DNA of 64,000 bases, from assembly GCF_030064165.1 (NCBI RefSeq), contig NZ_CP125947.1, positions 3,844,001-3,908,000 of the forward strand. The letters are read 5' to 3'. This document shows positions 19,339 to 27,772 of this stretch, in pieces; positions within the stretch are counted from its first letter, which is position 1, and every line of letters begins with the position of its first letter. The translations under genes and the position numbers were made by a program. The notes under the pieces were generated by a model. That model ran no database searches. It was given only the letters and a program-made list of their open reading frames with translations, and had not been told where the DNA came from. The DNA comes from Comamonas resistens. GTDB taxonomy: Bacteria > Pseudomonadota > Gammaproteobacteria > Burkholderiales > Burkholderiaceae_C.

Positions 19339-20133
19339 CTACGCAGGCTGTGAATCGATATCAGCCTCCATCAGCACCACGCTGATGTTGTCCTTGCCTC
19401 CTGCCTCATTGGCGCTGGCGATCAGGCGGTGCAGCAACAAAGGCAGTGGCGCCTGTTCGGAGAACAAGTCCTGCAGGCGATCGTCGTCGAGCATGTCGGT
19501 CAGCCCGTCCGAGCACAGCATGATGCGGTCCCGCTGCCGCAGCGGCCACAGGTTCAGCTCCGGCTCTATCTCGGGCGTCACCCCCAGAGCCCGCGTGACC
19601 AGATGGCTGAAGCGGGAGGCCTTGGCCTGCTGCTCGCTGATCAGGCCTGCGTCAATGTCCTGCTGCACCAGCGAGTGGTCGCGCGTGATGCGCTGCAGCC
19701 GCCCTTCGCGCCAGGCGTAGGCGCGTGAATCCCCCAAATGGGCCAGCAGCAGTTGCTGCTGCAGCACCAGCGCCACCACCACGGTCGTGCCCATGCCCTG
19801 GCAGCCTGGCGTGGACTGCGCCGCCAGAATGGCCGTATTGGCCATGCGCAATGCATCCACCAGCTCGCACTCTGCAGTCTTGCCCGATGCATCGGCGCCT
19901 GGGCCGTGCTGCAGCGCAGCCGTCACCAGATCCACCGCCATGGTGCTGGCAACCTCGCCCGCGTTATAGCCGCCCATGCCGTCCGCCAGAACGGCCACCG
20001 GCCAGGGTTCGGCTTTCGGCCGCACGCCCACCGCGTCTTCGTTGTTGCCTCTGCGCAAGCCTATATCCGCGCAGGCGACCATGCGCACGGCAGGCCATGC
20101 ACGCATAGGGCTGGAAAGTTCGGCGACAGACAT
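19339..20133 (-). CDS. PP2C-type protein serine/threonine phosphatase
   Basis: A 264-residue soluble phosphatase of the PPM/PP2C (Stp1-like) family. Metal-binding motifs are in order: NNEDAVG (D33), ADGMGG (D51), SDGLTDML and GGKDNISVVL near the C-terminus. ATG 20133 (MSVAELSSPMRAW) is preferred, because the longer frame starts with TTG and has no family match. No Ser/Thr kinase or FHA protein is adjacent, so the substrate is unclear; such enzymes often oppose kinases in type VI secretion or stress signalling. Convergent with the YkgJ gene. Confidence 0.92.
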   Translation of the reverse strand: MSVAELSSPMRAWPAVRMVACADIGLRRGNNEDAVGVRPKAEPWPVAVLADGMGGYNAGEVASTMAVDLVTAALQHGPGADASGKTAECELVDALRMANTAILAAQSTPGCQGMGTTVVVALVLQQQLLLAHLGDSRAYAWREGRLQRITRDHSLVQQDIDAGLISEQQAKASRFSHLVTRALGVTPEIEPELNLWPLRQRDRIMLCSDGLTDMLDDDRLQDLFSEQAPLPLLLHRLIASANEAGGKDNISVVLMEADIDSQPA

Positions 20134-20354
20134 GAAAAGTGGACGGAAAAGGCGCTGCGAGAAAAAAGTTTCCAAGCGTAACTCAAGTCATGGCGCCCTC
20201 TTGTCTGACAAAGCGCCGTTTTGACAATGTTTGGAGTTCTGCCCCCACCCACCAGGCCTTGACTCGCATTTCCCGTCCATGGCCGCAATTCTGTTCAATA
20301 CAGCGCGCCCCCGGCCGTACAGACTGCCAGCCGACTTCACTTTCAGGTTGATTC

Positions 20355-20984
20355 ATGTTGTCTTCCCTGCTGGCCATGGCCGGATTTGCGCTGGCGGGCG
20401 CCATCACGCCCGGCCCCGTCAATGTGCTGGCTCTGCGCCATGGCTGCGAAAGCTCCAGAAGCATTGCCATGCTGTACGTGCTGGGCGCCAGCCTCAGCTA
20501 TGCCGCCATCGTCTGGCTCATGGGTCAAGGCGGGCACTGGCTGCTGGGGCAGCCTACGCTGGCGCAATGGGCTCCCCGCCTGTGCGCCGCCTATCTGCTG
20601 TGGCTGGCCTGGAAGCTGGCGTGTGCGCCAGCCGTATCGGTCACCTCCGGCTCCGGCGAGGCTCGGACCTCCGCCAGCGCCCGGTCCATGCCCGCTTTTT
20701 TGCAAGGGGCGGCCGTGCAGGGCCTCAACCCCAAGGCCTGGCTGGTGGCTCTGTCGGGCGTGGGCATGTTTGTGCTGCCGCTGTCGGCGGCGCAAATGCC
20801 GTTGCATATCGCACTGGCGTGGTTTTGCGCGGTGTCGCTCACCGCCTGCCTGCTGGGCGTTGGCTGCTGGGCCACCCTGGGCAGGGCATTGAGCCAATGG
20901 CTTGCCACACCTGCGCGCCAGCAAGGCCTGAACCGGATACTGGCGCTGATGCTGGTAATCAGTGTGTTCAGCATGCTGGCATGA
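20355..20984 (+). CDS. LysE/RhtB family amino acid exporter
   Basis: A 209-residue membrane protein with about six hydrophobic segments and the family N-terminus (AGAITPGPVNVLALRHG, residues 12-28). It exports an amino acid or related small metabolite. Its stop codon overlaps the start of the AraC regulator gene (ATGATG at 20981), so the two are one transcription unit and the regulator likely responds to the exported compound. The substrate is unknown. Confidence 0.9.
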   Translation: MLSSLLAMAGFALAGAITPGPVNVLALRHGCESSRSIAMLYVLGASLSYAAIVWLMGQGGHWLLGQPTLAQWAPRLCAAYLLWLAWKLACAPAVSVTSGSGEARTSASARSMPAFLQGAAVQGLNPKAWLVALSGVGMFVLPLSAAQMPLHIALAWFCAVSLTACLLGVGCWATLGRALSQWLATPARQQGLNRILALMLVISVFSMLA

Positions 20985-21793
20985 TGCAAGGCGCCATGCA
21001 GCCCTCCATCCATCAGATTCACCGCCACCCGGCCCTGCCCTGGGCCGAGCTGCGCATCAGCCATCAGTCCTGCCATAGCTACCGGCTGCATACCCATGCG
21101 CAGTATTCCATTGGCCTGGTGGACAAAGGCGCAACCCTGTTTCACCATGCCCAAGGCCCGGACCGCGTGCGTGCGGGCGGCGTCGTGGTGATGGAGCCCG
21201 GTCACTGGCATGCCTGCAATCCGGAGCTGTCCAGGCCCTGGTCCTACCGCATGCTGTTTGTCCAAGCCTCATGGCTGCATGCGCAACTGGGCGTCCAAGC
21301 CCTGCACTTTGAGCAGCGCACCATTCACGACGCCGAGGTCTCGCAGCTGGCAGACAAGGTGTGCAGCCCTCTGGGTGCCCATCCAGACCCGCAGGCCGTC
21401 GATGCCTACACGCAGACATTGATCCAGCTGCTGCGCCAGCTGGGTACGGCGGCAAGCTCGCAAGCCTCATCAGCCCCGCACAATGCTGCCTACCCTGCTT
21501 TGCAGCAGATGCACCGCCACCCTGAAGAAGAAGTCACCATGCAGACCCTGGCAGAGCTTTGCGGCATGAGTCCGACGCGCTTTAGCCGGCACTTCAAGGC
21601 TCTCACCGGCGTGACGCCTGGCACCTATCGCCTCAATCTGCGACTCAATGGGGCCAGGCAGCTGCTGGCCCAGGGCGAATCCCTGGCCTGTGCCGCACAG
21701 CACATGGGCTTTGCCGACCAGGCCCATATGCAGCGCGCTTTCAAGGCCCATCACGCCATGACGCCAGGCAATTACGCCCACAACTGCAGCTGA
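20981..21793 (+). CDS. AraC family transcriptional regulator
   Basis: A protein of about 270 residues: an N-terminal cupin-like sensor (residues 1-150; the HTHAQYSIGLVDKGA block is typical of this AraC subgroup) and a C-terminal pair of helix-turn-helix motifs (MQTLAELCGMSPTRFSRHFK near 187-206, then QHMGFADQAHMQRAFKAH). ATG 20981, 20984 or 20996 could start it. Together with the LysE exporter gene it forms a regulator-exporter pair. The longer upstream frame runs antisense/out of frame over the LysE gene and is not real. Confidence 0.9.
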   Translation: MMQGAMQPSIHQIHRHPALPWAELRISHQSCHSYRLHTHAQYSIGLVDKGATLFHHAQGPDRVRAGGVVVMEPGHWHACNPELSRPWSYRMLFVQASWLHAQLGVQALHFEQRTIHDAEVSQLADKVCSPLGAHPDPQAVDAYTQTLIQLLRQLGTAASSQASSAPHNAAYPALQQMHRHPEEEVTMQTLAELCGMSPTRFSRHFKALTGVTPGTYRLNLRLNGARQLLAQGESLACAAQHMGFADQAHMQRAFKAHHAMTPGNYAHNCS

Positions 21794-21891
21794 GCGGCAA
21801 GAATCTGCCGTCACACATCCCCCGGACGGCTGTGGGCTTCCGTCTTTCGCGGGATACTCGCGGCTTGTTTTCAGCGTTCTGCAAATGAGAA

Positions 21892-23271
21892 ATGGCCGAT
21901 TTTGACAGCATCCAACAACGAGAAACCGGCCTGAGCCAGACACTCAACTCCGCCCAGATGGCCATGATTGCCATTGGCGGCGCCATAGGCACGGGCCTGT
22001 TCATGGGCAGTGCTTTTGCCATTGGCGTAGCCGGGCCCAGCGTGATCATCAGCTATGCGATCGGTGCGCTCATCGGCCTGCTGCTCATGGGCTGCCTGGC
22101 CGAGATGACCGTGGCCCACCCCACCAGCGGCTCGTTCGGCGCCTATGCCGAGCACTACATCAGTCCGCTGGCCGGCTTCATGGTCCGCTATGCCTACTGG
22201 GCCGCCGTGGTTCTGGCCGTGGGCATGGAGGTCACGGCCGTCGGCAAATACATGAAATACTGGTTCCCTGCCGTGGACCAGTGGGTATGGGTCGCACTTT
22301 TTTCCATAGCCCTGGCCGCCATCAACGCCACCAGCGTCAAGGCCTTTGGCCAGGTGGAATATGTGTTTTCCATGATCAAGGTGGTGGCCATCGTGGCCTT
22401 TATCCTGATCGGCGCCTACGTGATCTTTGGCGCGCGTCCCGAAGGCGTGGGCTTTGCCAACTACACCGTGGGGGGCGGCTTTTTCCCCAACGGCTGGTGG
22501 GGCACCTGGGTCGGCGTGATCGTGGCCATCTTCAGCTACCTGAGCCTGGAATCCATTGCGATTGCCGCAGGTGAAGCAGAAAGGCCCAAGCAGGCCGTGA
22601 CCCTGGCATTTCGCACCACCGTGCTGCGTCTGGTGCTGTTCTATCTGCTGTCCCTGTCCATCATGCTGGCCATCGTTCCCTGGAACCATGCAGGTACGGA
22701 CAAGAGCCCGTTTGTGAAGGTGATGGAGATTCTCAACATCCCCGGCGCCGCAGGCGTACTCAACTTTGTGGTGCTGCTGGCTTCGCTGTCGGCCATGAAC
22801 AGCCAGCTCTATGTGACTTCGCGCATGATGTTCAGCCTCTCGCGCGGCGGCTATGCGCCCAGGCCCTTGGGCAAGCTCAACAGCCGCGGCGTGCCCATGG
22901 GCGCGATTGCAGTTTCTTGCCTGGGCATGGCCGTGGCCATGGTGCTCAATGTCTGGAAACCCGAGCAATCGCTGGAGCTGATGATGTCGATTGCCATGTT
23001 CGGCGCCATGTTTGCCTGGTTCATGGTCTTTGTCACCCACCTGTTCTTCCGCCCGCGCTGGCGGCGTGAACATCCGGGCCAGAAGCTGGAGTTCCGCATG
23101 TGGGGCTTTCCCGTCTTCACCCTGCTGGGGGCGCTGCTGATGGCCGGCGTGATCGTGACCACCTTGTTCACCAAGGAGTTCCATACGACAACCCTGGTCG
23201 GCGTGCCGTTCCTGGTGGCACTCGTCGTCATCTATGCTCTCTGGTATAGGAAGAAGAAAGTCACCCCCTGA
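21892..23271 (+). CDS. Amino acid permease, probably for tryptophan or kynurenine
   Basis: A 459-residue APC-superfamily permease with 12 hydrophobic segments. The consensus GGAIGTGLFMGS lies at residues 30-41, and the AAGEAERP block near 225 is also typical. It precedes kynB and kynU on the same strand, and the gap holds dispersed repeat copy B. The natural guess is uptake of L-tryptophan or kynurenine for the pathway encoded next. Its TGA stop lies inside the repeat, which begins CCCCCTGAG. Confidence 0.85.
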   Translation: MADFDSIQQRETGLSQTLNSAQMAMIAIGGAIGTGLFMGSAFAIGVAGPSVIISYAIGALIGLLLMGCLAEMTVAHPTSGSFGAYAEHYISPLAGFMVRYAYWAAVVLAVGMEVTAVGKYMKYWFPAVDQWVWVALFSIALAAINATSVKAFGQVEYVFSMIKVVAIVAFILIGAYVIFGARPEGVGFANYTVGGGFFPNGWWGTWVGVIVAIFSYLSLESIAIAAGEAERPKQAVTLAFRTTVLRLVLFYLLSLSIMLAIVPWNHAGTDKSPFVKVMEILNIPGAAGVLNFVVLLASLSAMNSQLYVTSRMMFSLSRGGYAPRPLGKLNSRGVPMGAIAVSCLGMAVAMVLNVWKPEQSLELMMSIAMFGAMFAWFMVFVTHLFFRPRWRREHPGQKLEFRMWGFPVFTLLGALLMAGVIVTTLFTKEFHTTTLVGVPFLVALVVIYALWYRKKKVTP

Positions 23272-23366
23272 GCGGCTACGCCGCTTCCCCCTCTCTCGCG
23301 TTGCTTCGCAATCCGGGAGGGGGACGACACCATCGCTGCGGGGCGGCCCTTGCTTGGTGTCTCTGA
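23264..23366 (+). repeat. Multi-hairpin dispersed repeat, copy B
   Basis: Begins CCCCCTGAGCGGC and so provides the stop codon of the permease gene. It continues with GGGAGGGGGACGAC and GCGGGGCGGCCCTTGCT and ends GGTGTCTCTG. Several GC-rich stems can form. Shares the layout of copies A, C, D and E. Confidence 0.75.
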
Positions 23367-23421
23367 CCTAGGCCATGTTTTAGCCAGCGCTGCTCCCTTG
23401 AATATTCGAAACACCACTGCC

Positions 23422-24054
23422 ATGACACGCCAGATCTGGGATATTTCTCCCGCCATTGCTCCCGCCAGCCCGGTGTTCCCCGGCGATACCCCTTATTCCC
23501 AGGAATGGTGCGCCACGATCGGCCCGGGCTGCCCCGTCAATGTCAGCGCCATTCGCATGAGTCCGCATGTGGGCGCGCATGCCGATGCTCCGCTGCACTA
23601 TGACGCGCAGGGCGCGGCCATTGGTGCTGTGGACCTGGACGCCTTTCTCGGCCCTTGCCGCGTGATTCACGCCATAGATTGCGGTCCGCTGATCGAATGG
23701 CAGCATATCGCCCACGCCATCAGCGCCGACCTGCCAGCGCGCGTGCTGGTGCGCACTTACCAGACCGCGCCCACAAGCTGGGACCCCCAGTTGGCCGCCT
23801 ACGCCCCCGAAACCGTGCAGAAACTGGCCGACCTGGGCGTGAAGCTCATCGGCATAGACACGGCCAGCATCGACCCCGCCAGCAGCAAGACACTGGACAG
23901 CCATATGGTGATCCGCCAGCGCGGCCTGCGCGTGCTGGAAAATCTGGTGCTCGACGCCGTGGCCGAAGGCGACTATGAGCTGATTGCGCTACCGCTCAAG
24001 CTCACCGAAGCCGATGCATCGCCGGTAAGAGCCGTGCTGCGCGCACTGAATTAG
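23422..24054 (+). CDS. kynB: Kynurenine formamidase (arylformamidase)
   Basis: A 210-residue cyclase-family metal hydrolase that turns N-formylkynurenine into kynurenine and formate. The metal motif is [11 protein letters not shown] at residues 49-59 (H49, H53, D55, H59), with [10 protein letters not shown] downstream. ATG 23422 ([14 protein letters not shown]) fits the family; the longer frame runs into the repeat. It precedes kynU by 82 bases, and kynA is 3.7 kb away on the same strand. Confidence 0.95.
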   Translation: MTRQIWDISPAIAPASPVFPGDTPYSQEWCATIGPGCPVNVSAIRMSPHVGAHADAPLHYDAQGAAIGAVDLDAFLGPCRVIHAIDCGPLIEWQHIAHAISADLPARVLVRTYQTAPTSWDPQLAAYAPETVQKLADLGVKLIGIDTASIDPASSKTLDSHMVIRQRGLRVLENLVLDAVAEGDYELIALPLKLTEADASPVRAVLRALN

Positions 24055-24136
24055 TTTGAAGCAAAAACTGGCTGCAGCGCAGACACAATCAGCGCCAGCA
24101 GCTATCAAAAACATAGATCGAGAAACGAGGAAGACG

Positions 24137-25444
24137 ATGACCACCTTGCAAGACTGCCAGGCACTGGATACCCAAGACAAGCTGCGCCCCCTGCGCGATC
24201 GCTTTGCCCTGCCTGAGGGCGTGATCTATCTGGACGGCAATTCCCTGGGCGCCCAGCCCAAGGCAGCAGCCGCGCGCGTGGCCGAAGTCGTCACCCAGGA
24301 ATGGGGCAAGGACCTGATCACCTCGTGGAACAAGGCCGGCTGGATCACCCTGCCCGAACGTCTGGGCAACCAGTTCGCACCCTGGATTGGCGTGGGCGCG
24401 GGCGAGCTGGTGTTCACCGACACCACCTCCATCAATCTCTACAAGGTGCTCAGCGCTGCCGCGCGCATCGCCCGCGAAGATGCGCCCGGCCGCAAGAAGC
24501 TGATCAGCGAGCGCAGCAACTTCCCCACCGACCTCTATATCGCCCAATCCGTCTGCCAGGAATACGGCCTGGAGCTGGTACTGCTGGAGCCCGAGGAAAT
24601 CGCTGGCGCACTACAGGCCGATGTGGCGATCTCCATGCTCACCCATGTCAACTATCGCACGGGCGCCATGCACGACATGGCCGCCGTCACGGCCGCGGCC
24701 CATGCCAAGGGCATTCTCTGCGTCTGGGATCTGTGCCATAGCGCAGGTGCCGTGCCCGTGGACCTCAAGGGTGCCGATGCCGACTTCGCCGTAGGCTGCA
24801 GCTACAAATACCTCAACGGCGGCCCCGGCTCGCCGGCCTTCGTCTGGGCTCATCCGCGCCTGATCAACCGCTTCTGGCAGCCGCTGTCGGGCTGGTTCGG
24901 CCATGCCGAGCCCTTCAAGTTCGTGCCCGACTACCACCCCGCCCAGGGCATTCAGCGCTATCTGTGCGGCACCCAGCCCATGGTCAGCATGAGCGTGCTG
25001 CAATGCGGCATCGACATCTATACCGAAGCCGAAGCTTTCGGCGGCATGGCCGCGCTGCGCACCAAATCGCTGGCCCTGACCGACCTGTTCATCAAGCTGG
25101 TCGAAGAACGCTGCCAGGGCCACGGCCTGGGTCTGGCCACCCCGCGCGAGCATGCAGCGCGCGGCTCGCAGGTCTGCCTGACCCGGGAAGAAGGCCTGGG
25201 CGTCGACGGCCAGGACAGCGGCGCTTACGCCATCGTCCAGGCGCTGATTGCGCGCGGCGTGATCGGCGACTTCCGCAAGGGCGACGGCGGCACGGGCAGG
25301 CACAAGGACATTTTGCGTTTCGGCTTCACGCCGCTGTACGTGGGCTTCGAGGATGTCTGGAATGCCGTGGAGCATCTGCGCCAGGTGCTGGAGTCGGGCG
25401 AGTGGAAGCGGCCTGAGTTCAACACCATCAACGCAGTCACTTAA
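24137..25444 (+). CDS. kynU: Kynureninase
   Basis: A 435-residue PLP enzyme that cleaves kynurenine to anthranilate and alanine. The conserved start DGNSLG lies at 34-39 and the PLP lysine is K224 in CSYKYLNGGPG. ATG 24137 is preceded by the ribosome-binding site GAGGAAG, and the longer frame has none. It is second after kynB. Immediately after its TAA stop comes dispersed repeat copy C. Confidence 0.96.
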   Translation: MTTLQDCQALDTQDKLRPLRDRFALPEGVIYLDGNSLGAQPKAAAARVAEVVTQEWGKDLITSWNKAGWITLPERLGNQFAPWIGVGAGELVFTDTTSINLYKVLSAAARIAREDAPGRKKLISERSNFPTDLYIAQSVCQEYGLELVLLEPEEIAGALQADVAISMLTHVNYRTGAMHDMAAVTAAAHAKGILCVWDLCHSAGAVPVDLKGADADFAVGCSYKYLNGGPGSPAFVWAHPRLINRFWQPLSGWFGHAEPFKFVPDYHPAQGIQRYLCGTQPMVSMSVLQCGIDIYTEAEAFGGMAALRTKSLALTDLFIKLVEERCQGHGLGLATPREHAARGSQVCLTREEGLGVDGQDSGAYAIVQALIARGVIGDFRKGDGGTGRHKDILRFGFTPLYVGFEDVWNAVEHLRQVLESGEWKRPEFNTINAVT

Positions 25445-25445
25445 T

Positions 25446-25532
25446 CCCCTGAGCCGCTTTGCTGCTTCCCCCAGGGGACGACGCCCTCAGCTAGGCGCCC
25501 CGCCGCGAGGCGGCTCTTGCTCGGCGTCTCTG
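25446..25532 (+). repeat. Multi-hairpin dispersed repeat, copy C
   Basis: Starts CCCCTGAGCCGCTTTGC one base after the kynU stop codon. Contains the CCCCCAGGGGACGACG hairpin and the CGCCGCGAGGCGGCTCTTGCT block, and ends GGCGTCTCTG. It may act as a 3' end stabiliser or terminator. Confidence 0.75.
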
Positions 25533-25590
25533 ACCTAGAACATCGCCCTGCCGCAAGCCGGAGTGAATACACATCACTCCGGGAACGGCT

Positions 25591-26562
25591 TCAGTAAGAC
25601 TGATCGCTCAGCGATGCCCAGAGATGCGCGGCCACCAGCGCTCTCCAGGGCTGGAACTGATCGAGCCAGATACGCGCCTGCAATGCGTCGGGTTTTGCCG
25701 CATATGGCTTTTCTTTTTGCATCAGCAATCCAATGGCGCGGCGCACGGCCACATCGCCGTGCAGGCTGCCATCGGGCCAGCCATAACCGCGCAACAGGCT
25801 GTAGTTCACGGTCCAGGGGCCTATGCCCTTGATGGCCAGCAGTTGCCGGGTCACGGCCTCGGCCGTTTCTGCACTCCATTGCGAGCTGTGCAGCGCCCAG
25901 TCATCGAGCGGCAAGGCGCCCTCATTCACTGCCTGCGCCACGCTCAGCAAGGTCTGTGCCTTGGCTTGGGAAAAACTCAGCGCACGCAGCTGATCCACAT
26001 CCAACGCTGCGACCTGCGCCGCACCGGGATAGGCCAGGAGATGCGCGGCCTCCGGCAGCAGTTGCCGGGTCTGAGCATCCAGCGGCAAGCCCGCTGCTTC
26101 TATCAGCTTGCGTCGCAGACTGACGGCCACGGCCACCGAAATCTGCTGACCCATGATGGCCCAGCTCAATGCTTCGAAGGGTGTGGGCGATGCCGGTACA
26201 TGCAGGCCGCTTTGCCGCTGCAGCAGCGGCCCCAGTTCGGCATGCGCCCCGTGGACCTGCAGCAAGGCACTGGGCGGCCAAGCCAGACCCAGCATGCGCT
26301 GCAACATGGCTTGCAGCTTCTGCTGGTGGACATCCACGTCCCGCAGCTCTTCACCCGGCACATGCAGGCGCGCCTCTACCTCCGTCTGATTCCATTGCAG
26401 CACCAGCAAAGCGGGCTTCCCGTGCCAGATCAAGGCCTTGAACAAACGCTGCTCGGGTACTTGCAGCAACTCCGAACGCTGCTGCACATCCCGGCCGTGA
26501 AAGGCCAGAAATTCATGCCAGCGGTAGGACTCGGGCAGGCTTTGTTGGCATTCAATCCACAT
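25591..26562 (-). CDS. alkA: DNA-3-methyladenine glycosylase II (AlkA type)
   Basis: A 323-residue HhH-GPD base-excision glycosylase. An AlkA-type N-terminal domain is followed by the helix-hairpin-helix LLAIKGIGPWTVNY (241-254), and the catalytic aspartate is probably D270 in the GDVAVRR context. It removes alkylated purines. Just upstream lies an 80-base MITE-like element, whose end is 16 bases before the ATG. The Ada-like gene is its neighbour in the same orientation, forming an alkylation-repair pair inserted between kynBU and kynA. Confidence 0.92.
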   Translation of the reverse strand: MWIECQQSLPESYRWHEFLAFHGRDVQQRSELLQVPEQRLFKALIWHGKPALLVLQWNQTEVEARLHVPGEELRDVDVHQQKLQAMLQRMLGLAWPPSALLQVHGAHAELGPLLQRQSGLHVPASPTPFEALSWAIMGQQISVAVAVSLRRKLIEAAGLPLDAQTRQLLPEAAHLLAYPGAAQVAALDVDQLRALSFSQAKAQTLLSVAQAVNEGALPLDDWALHSSQWSAETAEAVTRQLLAIKGIGPWTVNYSLLRGYGWPDGSLHGDVAVRRAIGLLMQKEKPYAAKPDALQARIWLDQFQPWRALVAAHLWASLSDQSY

Positions 26563-26578
26563 GCGATCCCTATGATTT

Positions 26579-26658
26579 ACGACTTACGCAAATCAGGTTC
26601 AGGAAAGACGTTTGCCCTATGGACATACCTCTTGTGCACCCTTGTTTGCGTAAACCCT
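26579..26658 (-). mobile_element. MITE-like element, copy 1 (80 bp)
   Basis: The ends form inverted repeats: GACTTACGCA on the left against GGTTTACGCA (reverse complement of the right end), 8 of 10 matching. A direct repeat flanks the element (ATGATTT at 26572 and 26659; extended, CCCTATGATTT is 11 bases). It is too short to encode a transposase. The same element recurs at 55623-55703. Confidence 0.65.
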
Positions 26659-26669
26659 ATGATTTTGAG

Positions 26670-26746
26670 AGCTGATAGCGCTTGATATTCATGGTCATCT
26701 CAGCAAAAACACCTTGAAATTCTCAAATATCAAGCGTTGCCAGCTA
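26670..26746. repeat. Inverted repeat of the ATCAAGCG intergenic family
   Basis: AGCTGATAGCGCTTGATATT (26670-26689) pairs with AATATCAAGCGTTGCCAGCT (26727-26746), 16 of 20 positions, with a 37-base centre. Related words are seen at 16044, 47285 and 53386. It lies between the MITE-like element and the end of the Ada-like gene. Confidence 0.55.
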
Positions 26747-26762
26747 TGCTTTTCATATCAGG

Positions 26763-27641
26763 CTAGGCTGAGTTGCGTTGCTGGGCCTCGCGCAGCAGCA
26801 GCGCACGCTTGCGCTCCACGCCCCAGCGATAGCCCGAGATGCTGCCGTCGTTGCGCAGCACACGATGACAGGGCACGGCCACTGCAATCGGGTTGGCCGC
26901 CACCGCGCTGGCCACGGCACGCGTGGACTGCGGCATGCCCATCTGGCGCGCCAGTTCCGAATAGCTGAGCGTCTGGCCCGCAGGTATCTTCTGCAAGGCC
27001 TGCCATACCCGCTGCTGGAAGGCCGTGCCCTGAATATCCAGCGGCAGGGTCAGCCCCAGACGCGGCTGCTCGATCAGGGCCACCACCTGAGCCACGGTCT
27101 GCTCATATTGCCCATCGGCTCCTATCAGCTCCGCCGCCGCAAAGCGTTGCTGCAAATCCTCGATCAGTTGCTGCGGATCGTCGCCCAGCAGCACGCAGCA
27201 CACACCCTGCTGCGTGCTGGCGACAAGCAGACTGCCCAGCGAGCATTCGGCCAGCGCAAAGCGGATGCTCTGATGGCGCCCGCGCTGGCGATAGGTTTGC
27301 GGCGCCATGCCCAGCATGGCGGGGGCGTCTTTATAGAAGCTGCTGCTGGCCTCGTAACCGCTCAGATAGGCGGCATCGGTGACCGAGCTGCTTTGCTGTG
27401 GCTGCAGGGCCGCACGCACATGCTGGCCCCGATGCGCCTTGGCATAGGCCTTGGGCGTGAGCCCTGTGGCTCTCTTGAAGCTGCGATGCAGCTGCCAGGG
27501 GCTGAGCCGCAGGCGCTGCGCCAGCTCGTCCAGCGAAGGCACGGGATCTTCGGCCTCAAGCCAGCGGCAGCATTGCGCCATGCGTTCGTCCATGGAGAGC
27601 ATCTCGGTATCTGGTGCAGCGGTGTGGGCGGGGCGGGACAT
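26763..27641 (-). CDS. Ada-like regulator/O6-methylguanine-DNA methyltransferase lacking the zinc domain
   Basis: A 292-residue protein: an AraC-type helix-turn-helix (residues 35-115; SPWQLHRSFKRATGLTP), a ribonuclease-H-like part, and a C-terminal O6-alkylguanine transferase with acceptor cysteine C258 in VAVPCHRV. E. coli Ada has an extra N-terminal zinc domain (the phosphotriester methyl sensor), which is absent here, so the activation mechanism must differ or the protein may be mainly a repair enzyme. No upstream in-frame domain was found. It is divergent from kynA and in line with alkA. Confidence 0.88.
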   Translation of the reverse strand: MSRPAHTAAPDTEMLSMDERMAQCCRWLEAEDPVPSLDELAQRLRLSPWQLHRSFKRATGLTPKAYAKAHRGQHVRAALQPQQSSSVTDAAYLSGYEASSSFYKDAPAMLGMAPQTYRQRGRHQSIRFALAECSLGSLLVASTQQGVCCVLLGDDPQQLIEDLQQRFAAAELIGADGQYEQTVAQVVALIEQPRLGLTLPLDIQGTAFQQRVWQALQKIPAGQTLSYSELARQMGMPQSTRAVASAVAANPIAVAVPCHRVLRNDGSISGYRWGVERKRALLLREAQQRNSA

Positions 27642-27684
27642 GGCATGAACCTCATCAGTGATGGATGGACTTTACGCAATGCCA

Positions 27685-27699
27685 GGATGCGTCGCATCC
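27685..27699. promoter_or_regulatory. 7-1-7 palindrome between the Ada-like gene and kynA
   Basis: GGATGCGTCGCATCC is perfectly palindromic except for the central base. It sits between the divergent starts (27641 and 27773). It may be an operator for the Ada-like protein or for a kyn regulator; the choice is open. Confidence 0.4.
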
Positions 27700-27772
27700 A
27701 CGTTCTTGCACCTTGAACATGACAACTTTCGGTTACGCTGCACGCCTTGCATCAGATTTTCTTCGATAGACC

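Noticed and set aside
20231..20980. N-terminal extension of the AraC gene
   Set aside because: The segment lies over the LysE exporter gene in another frame; translation almost certainly starts at 20981 or nearby.
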